From an uncultured Bacilli bacterium (GTDB lineage: Bacteria; Bacillota_I; Bacilli_A; RF39; UBA660): a DNA stretch of 49,086 nucleotides. This document shows, in pieces, positions 7,677 through 15,794 of the stretch. How positions within the stretch are numbered: the stretch's first letter is position 1; the number at the start of each line of letters is the position of its first letter. The notes beneath the pieces were generated by a model. It had not been told where the DNA came from. It did no database searches and saw only the letters and a program-made list of their open reading frames with translations. Where the stretch lies: contig CANRBV010000006.1 of the NCBI GenBank assembly GCA_947628965.1, positions 1-49,086 on the forward strand. Reading direction: 5' to 3'. The translations under genes and the position numbers were made by a program.

Positions 7677-9887
7677 ATGGCAAAGAAAAAAAAATCAAAG
7701 GAAGAAAGTGCAAATAAATTTGAATATAGTGTCGAACTTACTGGACTTATTTTAATTTTAATTGGTTTAATAGGATTTGGATTTGGTCCTGTTGGAGCCA
7801 TTATAAAAGAATTTGCCATGTTTTTACTTGGGGAATGGTGGTTTTGCGTTTTAATTTTGGTTTTAGTATTGGGAATCCATATGTTGATAAAACGAAAATT
7901 ACCAAATTTTATTTCCTCTAAATTGGTAGGCATTTATATTTTAATTGCGGTTATTTTAATTTTATCTCATATGACTTTTGTAAAAATGGCTGAAAAACCA
8001 ATAAATATTTTTGGTGAAACTATAAATAGTTATATGGACCGCATGGATTCAATTAATAAAGCAGAAATTTTAACAAGTTCTGGACAAACTTCTATTGTAA
8101 TAGGGGGAGGTATTTTAGGAGCTGCTTGTTCATTTTTAGTTTCTGTTTTATTTGGTATGACGGGGACATATATTGTAATTACGATATTAACGATTTTTGG
8201 TCTTATTATGATTTTTAATATTAATATAAGTGATATTTTAAGTCGTTTATTTAAGAGACATACTAAAACAAAAGAAGAGAAAAAAGAAAACGATATAGTA
8301 CCTATTACTGGAACGGAAACGGATGATGACAAAATTGTTATTACGAGTGTCGAAGAATTAAAGACCTATCCTTCTTCACATGAACCTAAATTGATTGAAA
8401 ACAAAGAAAGTATTGCTCCAGCAATCAATAACTATTACAAGTTGCCTCCATTAACTTTATTAGATGACCCAACTCGCAATAAAAAGGTGAATTCAACGGA
8501 ATTTATACGTAGCAATAAAGAATGTTTAGAACGAGTTTTAAATGACTTTCAAATACAAGGAAAAGTTGTTGAAATTCATGTAGGACCTGCAGTAACACAA
8601 TATGAAGTAGTAGTTCCAACAGGTACTAAATTGAGCCGTGTTAGTAGTATTAATAAAGAAATTGCTCTTGCTCTTGCTGCTAAAGATGTTCGTATTGAAG
8701 CACCTATTCCAGGTAAAAGTACTATTGGTGTAGAAATCCCTAATAAAGAGGTTAGTTCAGTTAAAATAAAAGAAGTAATTGGAGATGCCAATCCAGAAAA
8801 AATAAAAAAAGGACTATTGGTTACTTTAGGAAAAGATATTACAGGGCGTACTATTAATGCAGATTTAACCACCATGCCTCATCTATTAGTTGCTGGTTCA
8901 ACGGGTAGTGGTAAATCTGTTTGTATAAATAGCATTATTATTTCTCTTTTAATGCATTATCGTCCAGATGAAGTAAAACTTGTATTAGTGGACCCAAAAC
9001 AAGTCGAGTTATCAAATTATAATGGTATACCTCATTTACTTGCCCCAGTAGTTACTGATCCTAAAAAAGCTTCTTTAGTTTTACAAAAAGTTGTTGTCGA
9101 AATGGATAGACGTTATAAAGTTCTTGCTGAAAAGGGTGTTAAAAATATTGCCGATTACAATAAAAAAATTGAAATTGAAAATAACAACCATCCTAATAAT
9201 ATACAAGCGAAAATGAATTATTTAGTTGTCATTGTAGATGAAATGGCAGATTTAATGATTGTTGCTCGAAAAGAAGTGGAAGATTCGATCATGCGTATTA
9301 CTCAACTTGCTCGTGCAGCAGGAATCCATTTGATTGTTGCGACCCAAAGACCATCTACCGATATTATTACAGGTGTTATTAAAACCAATATTCCATCTCG
9401 TATTGCCTTTTCTGTTGCTAGTTACATAGATTCAAGAACAATTTTAGATGCTCCTGGAGCAGAAAAATTGCTTGGAAAAGGGGATATGCTTTATCAACCA
9501 ATGGGAGCACCTTTTCCAACTCGTATTCAAGGATGCTATATTTCTGATGATGAAATAGAGCGAATTATTAAGTTTGTTAGCAAACAACAAGAAGCCAATT
9601 ATGATGAGTCTATTATGAATGTAAGTGAAGATACAAACGATTCTGTAAGTGGTACGGCACCATTTAATGAGGATGTAGATGATCCTATTTATGATGAAGT
9701 TGTAAAATTTGCTATAGAAACAGGAAAGGTTAGTGCTTCTCTTTTACAAAGAAGATTCCGCCTTGGGTATAACCGAGCGGCAAGAATAGTAGATTTATTA
9801 GAAGAAAGAGGTATTATAGGGCCACAAAACGGATCGAAACCTCGCGAGGTATTAGTAAAATTAAAAGAGGAAAATGGGGAAGAGTAA
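7677..9887 (+). CDS. ftsK: FtsK/SpoIIIE DNA translocase
   Basis: A septal DNA pump of about 736 residues. An N-terminal membrane domain of four or five helices (through about residue 190) is followed by a linker and then the RecA-like motor. Walker A GSTGSGKS is at about 407-414 and Walker B VVIVDEMADL near 520. The C-terminal winged-helix gamma domain (FAIETGKVSASLLQRRFRLGYNRAARI) recognises oriented DNA sequences. In a spore former it could be the division FtsK or the sporulation SpoIIIE; sequence alone does not separate them. The ATG at 7677 is chosen because GGTGG lies 5 nt before it; an in-frame ATG at 7659 is inside the -10 box. The next gene overlaps or follows directly. Confidence 0.95.
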   Translation: MAKKKKSKEESANKFEYSVELTGLILILIGLIGFGFGPVGAIIKEFAMFLLGEWWFCVLILVLVLGIHMLIKRKLPNFISSKLVGIYILIAVILILSHMTFVKMAEKPINIFGETINSYMDRMDSINKAEILTSSGQTSIVIGGGILGAACSFLVSVLFGMTGTYIVITILTIFGLIMIFNINISDILSRLFKRHTKTKEEKKENDIVPITGTETDDDKIVITSVEELKTYPSSHEPKLIENKESIAPAINNYYKLPPLTLLDDPTRNKKVNSTEFIRSNKECLERVLNDFQIQGKVVEIHVGPAVTQYEVVVPTGTKLSRVSSINKEIALALAAKDVRIEAPIPGKSTIGVEIPNKEVSSVKIKEVIGDANPEKIKKGLLVTLGKDITGRTINADLTTMPHLLVAGSTGSGKSVCINSIIISLLMHYRPDEVKLVLVDPKQVELSNYNGIPHLLAPVVTDPKKASLVLQKVVVEMDRRYKVLAEKGVKNIADYNKKIEIENNNHPNNIQAKMNYLVVIVDEMADLMIVARKEVEDSIMRITQLARAAGIHLIVATQRPSTDIITGVIKTNIPSRIAFSVASYIDSRTILDAPGAEKLLGKGDMLYQPMGAPFPTRIQGCYISDDEIERIIKFVSKQQEANYDESIMNVSEDTNDSVSGTAPFNEDVDDPIYDEVVKFAIETGKVSASLLQRRFRLGYNRAARIVDLLEERGIIGPQNGSKPREVLVKLKEENGEE

Positions 9888-9903
9888 GAAAGAAGTTGAT
9901 TTA

Positions 9904-10986
9904 ATGTTATCTTCATATGCATGTAAAAATGAAGAAGCTATTCGTTTTAAAGAAGAAAAAAAAGATCCCTATCGAACGGATTTTTTTCGAGATATTGATC
10001 GTATTTTATACTCACTAAGTTATACAAGATATGCGGATAAAACGCAAGTGTTTAGTTTTAATGAAGATGATCATATTACAAAACGAATGGTTCATGTGCA
10101 ACTAGTGAGTAAAATTGCACGAACTATTGGAAGAAATTTACAATTAAACGAAGATTTAATTGAAGCAGCTGCTCTTGGTCATGACTTAGGACATGTACCT
10201 TTTGGACATATTGGAGAAAGAATATTAAATGAGATTAGTTTAGAAAATGAGGAAGGTTATTTTAACCATAATATTGAAAGTGTTCGGGTTCTTATGAATT
10301 TAGAACAAAAAGGGCAAGGTCGCAATTTAACTTTGCAAGTTTTAGATGCTATCATGTGTCACAATGGTGAACTTCCTTTAAATGAATATCGTCCTATAAA
10401 TAAAACAAAAGAGGAATTCTTAAAAGAATATTATACTTCTTATACAGATAAAGAACTTTTAAAAAAACTTAGACCCATGACTTTAGAGGGGTGCGTTGTA
10501 AGAGTAAGTGATATAATTGCTTATATTGGAAAAGATGTTGAAGATGCAATACGACTTGGTGTGATTAAAAAGGAACAACTTCCTAAAACAATTACTAAAT
10601 TACTTGGCGATAATAATAAAAATATTGTAAATACTTTTGTTAGTGATATTATCAAAAATAGTCAAGGTAAGCCATATATTAAAATGAGTAAACCTATATT
10701 TAATGCTTTGCAAGAATTAAAAAAATTTAATACTGAACATATCTATAAAAAAGCGAATACAAAAGAAGATATTCAGAAATATGAAACGATGTTTCGAACA
10801 CTATTTTTAAAATACAAAACGGATATTTTAACTAATAACCAAAAATCAGAAATTATAGAAAAATTTTTAAGCGAAATGACAGAAGAATACTTAAAAACAA
10901 CCACTATAAATCGTAAAATAATCGACTTTATAGCAGGCATGACAGATGATTACATGAAAAAGTGCTATTTAGATCTTTATAAGTAA
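9904..10986 (+). CDS. HD-domain dNTP triphosphohydrolase (dGTPase-like)
   Basis: A phosphohydrolase of the dGTPase family, predicted to cut dNTPs to nucleoside and triphosphate. The start YACKNEEAIR...PYRTDFFRDIDRILYS and the segment YTRYADKTQVF are typical. The HD metal site is formed by RMVHVQLVSKIARTIG, AAALGHDLGHVPFGHIGE, and later HNGE and CVVRVSDIIAYIGKD. The ATG at 9904 gives the family-like start MLSSYACK. An earlier ATG at 9874 overlaps ftsK and has AGAGG only 3 nt away, so either start is possible. It is very probably cotranscribed with ftsK. Its stop abuts that of the convergent XRE gene. Confidence 0.9.
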   Translation: MLSSYACKNEEAIRFKEEKKDPYRTDFFRDIDRILYSLSYTRYADKTQVFSFNEDDHITKRMVHVQLVSKIARTIGRNLQLNEDLIEAAALGHDLGHVPFGHIGERILNEISLENEEGYFNHNIESVRVLMNLEQKGQGRNLTLQVLDAIMCHNGELPLNEYRPINKTKEEFLKEYYTSYTDKELLKKLRPMTLEGCVVRVSDIIAYIGKDVEDAIRLGVIKKEQLPKTITKLLGDNNKNIVNTFVSDIIKNSQGKPYIKMSKPIFNALQELKKFNTEHIYKKANTKEDIQKYETMFRTLFLKYKTDILTNNQKSEIIEKFLSEMTEEYLKTTTINRKIIDFIAGMTDDYMKKCYLDLYK

Positions 10987-11226
10987 TTATTTATTTTCAT
11001 AGGTAATAATGTCTTCTATTTTACAATTTAAATAATTGCAAAGTCTTGCTAAAACATATATATCAATTCTTATAATATCGCCAGTTATTATTCTTTTTAT
11101 GACTTTAAAATCAGTTTCTGTTTCACGCATTAATCTATTAATACTAATGTTTTTTTCTTGTAATAATTTACCCAATTTAAAAAAATATTGCCCTTTTTCA
11201 ATTTCTATTTTTTTAATTTTTTCCAT
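10987..11226 (-). CDS. XRE-type small transcriptional regulator
   Basis: A 79-residue protein consisting of a Cro/C1-type helix-turn-helix. FKLGKLLQEKNISINRLMRETETDFKVIKRIITGDIIRIDIYVLARLCNYLNCKIEDII follows the usual five-helix pattern of stand-alone XRE regulators (HTH_26-like). No sensor domain is present. It is divergent from the anchored glycine-rich protein gene. The 97-bp gap holds a promoter in each direction and a TGGTT/AACCA inverted repeat inside the promoter facing away, so it plausibly controls that gene, itself, or both. AAGG lies about 9 nt before the ATG. Confidence 0.85.
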   Translation of the reverse strand: MEKIKKIEIEKGQYFFKLGKLLQEKNISINRLMRETETDFKVIKRIITGDIIRIDIYVLARLCNYLNCKIEDIITYENK

Positions 11227-11247
11227 AAAAATAGCCTTCTTTAAAAA

Positions 11248-11256
11248 ATTGTAGCA
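11248..11256 (-). promoter_or_regulatory. Extended -10 promoter of the XRE gene
   Basis: On the minus strand TGCTACAAT gives a TGn-extended -10 about 22 nt before the XRE start codon. The region matching -35 is poor. Confidence 0.45.
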
Positions 11257-11270
11257 AGAGCTTTGGTCAC

Positions 11271-11299
11271 TTGACTATTGGTTATACAACCAGTATAAT
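11271..11299 (+). promoter_or_regulatory. Consensus sigma-A promoter with an internal inverted repeat
   Basis: TTGACT (11271-11276) and TATAAT (11294-11299) are 17 nt apart. The spacer holds TGGTT-ATAC-AACCA (11279-11292), a perfect 5-bp inverted repeat in the ideal place for a repressor to block polymerase. The neighbouring XRE protein is the obvious candidate. Confidence 0.75.
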
Positions 11300-11323
11300 A
11301 GAAGTGAGAGAGTAGGTAATAAA

Positions 11324-12556
11324 ATGAAACTAAGAAGATTTACAAAGAATAAGAAACAAAAACAAATTATAATTGGTGCAATAATAGCAATTGTACTTGT
11401 AATTGGTGGAATAACTCTATATCGAAGTTTTGCATTTTATGAAGAACATGCTTCTTTTAATGTATTAAAAGGAAGGGTACCTGAATTTTATAATGATGTA
11501 ACTTTCGCTTTAGTGGTGGATGGCAAGACGGCTGAAGAAATACCTAAAAAAAGTGATAATTATGCTGTAGAAGTAAAATGTGATAAAGGAAATGGAATAT
11601 GGAAGCAAGATATATGGGGAGTAGAAGTAACAGAATTAGAAGAAAAAACGATAAAATGTAATATAGAATTTATAACATTAGAAGAAAATAAAGTAATTAA
11701 TTTTGATTATACAGGAAAAGAAGAAATCATTAGTTTACCTAAAGGAAAATATAGATTAGAAGTTTGGGGAGCTCAAGGAGCTACTAAGGGAGCTAACCAA
11801 ACCGAGAAAGAGCAACAAGGAGGTTTAGGAGGATACTCAGTTGGAGAGTATACTACCAATGAGGGCAAATTATTATATATTAACGTAGGAGGAAAAGGTT
11901 CAGAACATAAAGATAGTAACGGTAATGCCTTAGCTGGATATAATGGTGGAGGTACAGGTTCAACTCCAGAACTTTTACATGGTGGAGGAGCTACACATAT
12001 TGCTTTAGTTTCAGGTTTATTATCCACTTTAAAAGAAAAAAACAATGATATTTTAATTGTTGCTGGTGGTGGAGGAGCAAATGGTGAAAAAGGAATAAAT
12101 TCAGATACTAATAAATATCCATTTGGAGGTTCTGGTGGAGGAGCCCAAGGGGGTGACGGAATTAATAGTGATAAAGGATGGCCAACTAGATTTTATGGAA
12201 CTGGAGCTACTCAAGAGAGTGGTGGAAATAATACAGATAATACATCATATGGAAAAGGAGACTTTGGTTTAGGCTCAGATTTCTATAATAATGGATATAG
12301 TGGCGCTGGTGGAGGCGGTGGCTACTATGGTGGCGGAGGTTCCAACCGTAATCACGCTGGAGCTGGAGGAGGATCTGGATACATTGGAAATAGCCTTTTA
12401 ACTAGTAAAGAGATGTGGTGTTATAATTGTGAAAAAAATGAAGATGAAAATTCCAAAACCAACTCGACTACAAATGTAAGCAATGAAGCCAAAAGTCAAT
12501 ATGCTAAACAAGGTGATGGTTACGCCAAAATTACATATTTAGGCAATATAAATTGA
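11324..12556 (+). CDS. Anchored extracytoplasmic glycine-rich protein (PF12810-like)
   Basis: A 410-residue protein with a basic N-terminus, one anchor at about residues 14-34, and an outer region. Residues about 40-115 form a small beta domain (FNVLKGRVPEF..DVTFALVVDG) that I associate with gut Firmicutes surface proteins. From about 120 onward a Gly-rich region resembles the ALK/LTK-type glycine-rich domain. It starts YRLEVWGAQGA, continues with LYINVGGKG, AGYNGGGTG and GGGATHIA, and then has many GGGG clusters. One CYNC pair lies near the end. A role at the cell surface is inferred; no enzyme motif is seen. It ends with UGA and has its own consensus promoter beside a divergent regulator. 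Confidence 0.78.
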   Translation: MKLRRFTKNKKQKQIIIGAIIAIVLVIGGITLYRSFAFYEEHASFNVLKGRVPEFYNDVTFALVVDGKTAEEIPKKSDNYAVEVKCDKGNGIWKQDIWGVEVTELEEKTIKCNIEFITLEENKVINFDYTGKEEIISLPKGKYRLEVWGAQGATKGANQTEKEQQGGLGGYSVGEYTTNEGKLLYINVGGKGSEHKDSNGNALAGYNGGGTGSTPELLHGGGATHIALVSGLLSTLKEKNNDILIVAGGGGANGEKGINSDTNKYPFGGSGGGAQGGDGINSDKGWPTRFYGTGATQESGGNNTDNTSYGKGDFGLGSDFYNNGYSGAGGGGGYYGGGGSNRNHAGAGGGSGYIGNSLLTSKEMWCYNCEKNEDENSKTNSTTNVSNEAKSQYAKQGDGYAKITYLGNIN

Positions 12557-12588
12557 TAAAAATTCTAAACCAAAAACTAAAATTTATC

Positions 12589-12615
12589 AAAAAGGACTAA
12601 ATAAGTCTTTTTTTT
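12589..12615 (+). terminator. Rho-independent terminator
   Basis: AAAAAGGACT and AGTCTTTTTT form the stem around AAATA, with one G-U pair, and the T tract runs to 12615. It ends the glycine-rich protein transcript. Confidence 0.85.
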
Positions 12616-12623
12616 CATACAAT
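12616..12623 (+). promoter_or_regulatory. Possible mother-cell (sigma-E/K type) -10 element
   Basis: CATACAAT matches the sigma-E -10 consensus CATACAnT and lies 15 nt before the carboxypeptidase gene, in line with mother-cell expression of dacB-spmAB in Bacillus. No good -35 is visible because the preceding bases are the terminator T tract, so this is tentative. Confidence 0.35.
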
Positions 12624-12638
12624 TTTTTAGGTGAACGT

Positions 12639-13724
12639 ATGAAGAAAGTTTTCGTATTAATCTTAATTTTATTCTTTCCATTAAAAGTATCGGCAATATC
12701 GGCACGAAATATAATTGCCATGGATATGGATACGAAACGCGTTCTTTACGAAAAAAATGCGAATGATCCAGAATTAATTGCTAGTATTTCTAAAATTATG
12801 ACCTGTATTGTCGCTTTAGAACTAGCAGATATAGAAAGTAGTGTTACACCAACAAATACCATTTTAAAATCTTTTGGGAGTGGAATCTATATTGAAGTTG
12901 GAGAAACCATAAAATTAAAAGATTTACTTTATGGATTAATGTTAAGAAGCGGAAATGATGCAGCGCTTGCCATAGCCGAATATGTAGGAGGAAATGTTGA
13001 TAATTTTGTAAAACTTATGAATGAAAAAGCACAGAATCTTGGTATGAAAAATACGAAGTTTATAAATCCTCATGGTCTTGAAGATAGTAAAGGGCAAGGC
13101 AATCTTTCTACTGCGTATGATATGGCTTTACTTTCCAGTTATGCAATGCAAAATGAAACTTATAAAACTATTGTGAGTACTAAAAATTATATAGCAAAAA
13201 GCAGTACTAAAACTTATAGTTGGACCAATAAAAACAAAATGTTAAATCTATATGAATATGCAACGGGAGGAAAAACTGGCTTTACAGAAAAAGCTAGAAG
13301 AACACTTGTATCAACTGCCAGTAAGGATAATAAAAATATAACAATAGTTACCTTAAATGATCCTGATGATTGGAATGATCACAAAACTTTATATGAAACC
13401 TTATTTAAAGAGTACGATAGTGTGAAAATACTTAGTAAAGATAATTTCCAAATTGAAAACGAAACTTATTATAAAAAGGATAAACTATATATCCAAGATG
13501 ATATTTATTTGATGGTGAAAGAAAAAGAAAAAGATGATATTTCCATTGATTTTGAATTAAATAAACTAAAGAAATATGAAAATCAGGATGTTGTTGGTAA
13601 AGTAAAAATAAAATTAAGGGATCAAGTAGTTCGAGAAGAAAATATATATGTAGAAAAAAAGGAAATAAAAGAACCAAAAACTTCCTTTTGGCAAAAAATA
13701 ATAGGATGGTTTAAACATGATTAA
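12639..13724 (+). CDS. D-alanyl-D-alanine carboxypeptidase, sporulation type (DacB/DacF-like)
   Basis: A low-molecular-weight penicillin-binding protein that trims the terminal D-Ala from peptide stems. A signal peptide (MKKVFVLILILFFPLKVSA) leads to the three active-site motifs: S49-I-S-K52, S104-G-N106 and K212-T-G214. A beta-rich C-terminal domain and a last basic segment (FWQKIIGWFKHD) that could be an amphipathic membrane anchor follow. Its place directly before spmA-spmB, which it overlaps by 8 nt, matches the Bacillus dacB-spmA-spmB operon. There these genes lower spore-cortex cross-linking and help dehydrate the core. AGGTG precedes the ATG. DacF of other spore formers is equally close by sequence. 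Confidence 0.9.
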   Translation: MKKVFVLILILFFPLKVSAISARNIIAMDMDTKRVLYEKNANDPELIASISKIMTCIVALELADIESSVTPTNTILKSFGSGIYIEVGETIKLKDLLYGLMLRSGNDAALAIAEYVGGNVDNFVKLMNEKAQNLGMKNTKFINPHGLEDSKGQGNLSTAYDMALLSSYAMQNETYKTIVSTKNYIAKSSTKTYSWTNKNKMLNLYEYATGGKTGFTEKARRTLVSTASKDNKNITIVTLNDPDDWNDHKTLYETLFKEYDSVKILSKDNFQIENETYYKKDKLYIQDDIYLMVKEKEKDDISIDFELNKLKKYENQDVVGKVKIKLRDQVVREENIYVEKKEIKEPKTSFWQKIIGWFKHD

Positions 13725-14295
13725 TAAATTATGGGGGTTTTTTATCATTGTTGGAATTTTATTTACTCTTTTCATGGGAAATATTGAAAGTTTAAATGAT
13801 ACTATTCTAACAAGTGCTACAAATGGGGTAGAAATGGTTTTAGATTTACTACCTATTATCGTTTTATGGTCAGGAATTATGAAAATTGCTGAGAAAAGTG
13901 GTCTTTTATATAAAGTAGGTAATTTAGTAAAACCTCTTTTACATAAGTTATTTCCTTCTTTAAAAAAGGATAGTAAAGCTTTAGGATATATTACATCAAA
14001 TATTGTTGCAAATGCAATGGGACTTGGTAGTGCTGCAACACCATTTGGCTTAAAAGCAATGGAAGAAATGCAAAAAGAAAATGAAAAAAAAGAAGAAGCA
14101 AGTGATGCTATGATTACATTCTTAGTTTTAAACACGAGTGGAGTTACAATTGTACCAACAACAGTGATTGCTTTAAGAATGATGTATCATTCAGCTAATC
14201 CTGAAGAAATTATTATAACGGCTATACTTGCTACTATCTGTTCAAGTATAGCGGGACTTACTTTAGATTATTTTAGAAGGAGAAAAAATAGATGA
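13717..14295 (+). CDS. spmA: Spore maturation protein A
   Basis: A polytopic membrane protein of 192 residues with the nucleoside-recognition (Gate) domain of SpmA. ATNGVEMVLDLLPIIVLWSGIMKIAEKSGL, LGYITSNIVANAMGLGSAATPFGLKAMEEM and FLVLNTSGVTIVPTTVIALRM are characteristic stretches. In Bacillus SpmA acts with SpmB and DacB in dehydrating the spore core. Four or five hydrophobic helices are seen. It overlaps the carboxypeptidase gene by 8 nt and spmB by 4 nt, so translation is coupled. Confidence 0.95.
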   Translation: MINKLWGFFIIVGILFTLFMGNIESLNDTILTSATNGVEMVLDLLPIIVLWSGIMKIAEKSGLLYKVGNLVKPLLHKLFPSLKKDSKALGYITSNIVANAMGLGSAATPFGLKAMEEMQKENEKKEEASDAMITFLVLNTSGVTIVPTTVIALRMMYHSANPEEIIITAILATICSSIAGLTLDYFRRRKNR

Positions 14296-14810
14296 ATTTA
14301 ATTTCTAAAATGATAATTCCTTTATTTGTACTTTTTGTTGTCTTTTATGGATATAAGAAAAAAATTATGATTTATGATACCTTTTTAGAGGGTGCAAAAG
14401 AGGGACTAATTACTGTTTTTCATATTTTTCCAGCTATTTTGGCAATGGTATTTGCTATCAATATTTTTTTAAATAGTCACATATTAGAAATTTTATTTAG
14501 CACTTTTACACCTTTTTTTGAAAAAATAAATTTACCTATACAGATATTACCTATGGCTTTTGTTAGACCTATTTCAGGAACAGCATCTTTAGCTATTATG
14601 AATGATATTTTTGCTAATTTTGGTCCTGATTCTTTTGTTGGAAGACTTGCTTCAACTCTTCAAGGATGTACCGATACAACAATTTATGTACTGGCTCTTT
14701 ATTTTGGAAGTATTAAAATTAATAAAACACGCTATGCACTTTCTACTGGTTTATTTGCTGATTTAATAGGAATAATTGCTAGTTTTATTATTGTTCATCT
14801 TATTTTCTAA
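14292..14810 (+). CDS. spmB: Spore maturation protein B
   Basis: The 172-residue partner of SpmA, with the second Gate half: FLEGAKEGLITVFHIFPAILAMVFAINIF, MAFVRPISGTASLAIMNDIF and STLQGCTDTTIYVLALYFGSI. It starts with an ATGA overlap with spmA. Membrane helices cover most of its length. SpmA and SpmB are thought to act together, probably in transport across the forespore envelope. No clear terminator follows; the next operon has its own promoter 24 nt downstream. Confidence 0.95.
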   Translation: MNLISKMIIPLFVLFVVFYGYKKKIMIYDTFLEGAKEGLITVFHIFPAILAMVFAINIFLNSHILEILFSTFTPFFEKINLPIQILPMAFVRPISGTASLAIMNDIFANFGPDSFVGRLASTLQGCTDTTIYVLALYFGSIKINKTRYALSTGLFADLIGIIASFIIVHLIF

Positions 14811-14833
14811 AATACCCCAAAATTGCGTAAAAC

Positions 14834-14861
14834 TTGACTTTTAAGTAAAGAGTGATATTAT
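14834..14861 (+). promoter_or_regulatory. Sigma-A promoter of the amidoligase operon
   Basis: TTGACT (14834-14839), a 16-nt spacer and TATTAT (14856-14861) precede the four-gene operon. The implied leader is about 55 nt long. Confidence 0.65.
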
Positions 14862-14882
14862 ATTACTCACGAAAACCTATCC

Positions 14883-14899
14883 CAAAGTAATGTACTTTG
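14883..14899 (+). promoter_or_regulatory. Inverted repeat in the leader of the amidoligase operon
   Basis: CAAAGTA and TACTTTG form a perfect 7-bp inverted repeat around ATG, between the promoter and the AGGGGG ribosome site. It could be an operator or a leader hairpin. No T run follows, so it is not a simple terminator. Confidence 0.5.
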
Positions 14900-14921
14900 A
14901 AAATAATTAGGGGGATAAAAA

Positions 14922-15794
14922 ATGAGTCATAGAAAAACAAAAAAAGAAAAGATATTGGCACAACAAAGAGGTAAAAATCGCAATCAACAAATAAAAGAAT
15001 TAAAACAATTAAAATATGATTTGGAATTAAAAATTGCTGAACGAAAAAGAGAAGATTTTAAACAGTTAAATATAAGAAATTTAAAAGTATTTACTAATAC
15101 ATGTAATTTTCTAGCTCCATTTGTTATTTCAGCTGGTGTTACAGTTGGAGCATTCAGTCTATGTGGTGGAGGATTTCCATTTCTTTCTGATGAGATAATA
15201 AAATATAAAACATATAATCTTGATTTTGAAACAAAAGGTTATGTAACAATGTATGAAGAATATAGAACAAATAGCTGGTTTGATGAATCTTTGCCTGAAA
15301 ATAGTTTAACTATATATAGTCCATGGGAGAAAAAAGATAATCAATATGTAAGATTTAAAAGAGAATATAATATAGATTCATTAACAACTTTAGATTTATA
15401 TAATGCAGTATTAGATGAAGATTATGAATATATTGCACAAAATTTAAAAGATTATCAAGAAGAAAAACAAGTAGTTAGTGAAATTGATTCTAAAATACCA
15501 AACGATTATTTTTTTGAAGCAAGCTTACACATGTTAGATAAAGAAGATATATTAAAATATAATGAAACAGATTTAAAAAACATAGTAATTACTATTATAG
15601 AATTAGTATTAGGATTAGTACTTGGTGGAGCAGTAGCTTATTTTAGAAATTATAAATATTTATATTCTTTAGAAAGAATAAATGATAGTTATCGTTGTAA
15701 GATAGAAGCTACAAAATTAATGCAACAAAAACTTTATGAAACAAATGAAAAAATTTTATCTCTTACTAAAAGTAAGGGGGGTAAAATCAAGTGA
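14922..15794 (+). CDS. Two-TM membrane protein, first of a paralogous pair
   Basis: I do not recognise a named family. The 290 residues comprise a very basic, coiled-coil-like N-terminus (about 1-58), TM1 at 62-82, an outer domain of about 135 residues, TM2 at 220-240 and a charged helical tail. It is a diverged paralogue of the next product. Shared features are a PF[VI]I..G segment at TM1, then PF..DE just outside the membrane, a W-K-D-Y-R....Y pattern in the outer domain, TM2 and a basic tail. The outer domain suggests sensing or presentation at the envelope. It heads the amidoligase operon and overlaps the next gene by 4 nt. Confidence 0.8.
   Translation: MSHRKTKKEKILAQQRGKNRNQQIKELKQLKYDLELKIAERKREDFKQLNIRNLKVFTNTCNFLAPFVISAGVTVGAFSLCGGGFPFLSDEIIKYKTYNLDFETKGYVTMYEEYRTNSWFDESLPENSLTIYSPWEKKDNQYVRFKREYNIDSLTTLDLYNAVLDEDYEYIAQNLKDYQEEKQVVSEIDSKIPNDYFFEASLHMLDKEDILKYNETDLKNIVITIIELVLGLVLGGAVAYFRNYKYLYSLERINDSYRCKIEATKLMQQKLYETNEKILSLTKSKGGKIK

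Noticed and set aside
7613-7933. Minus-strand open frame over the start of ftsK
   Set aside because: It is antisense to the conserved membrane domain of FtsK and has no family features.
11036-11254. Plus-strand frame over the XRE gene
   Set aside because: It is a shadow without a ribosome site; the HTH protein on the minus strand is clear.
11773-12045. Proline-rich minus-strand open frame
   Set aside because: It is the antisense of the glycine-rich coding region; Pro codons mirror Gly codons.
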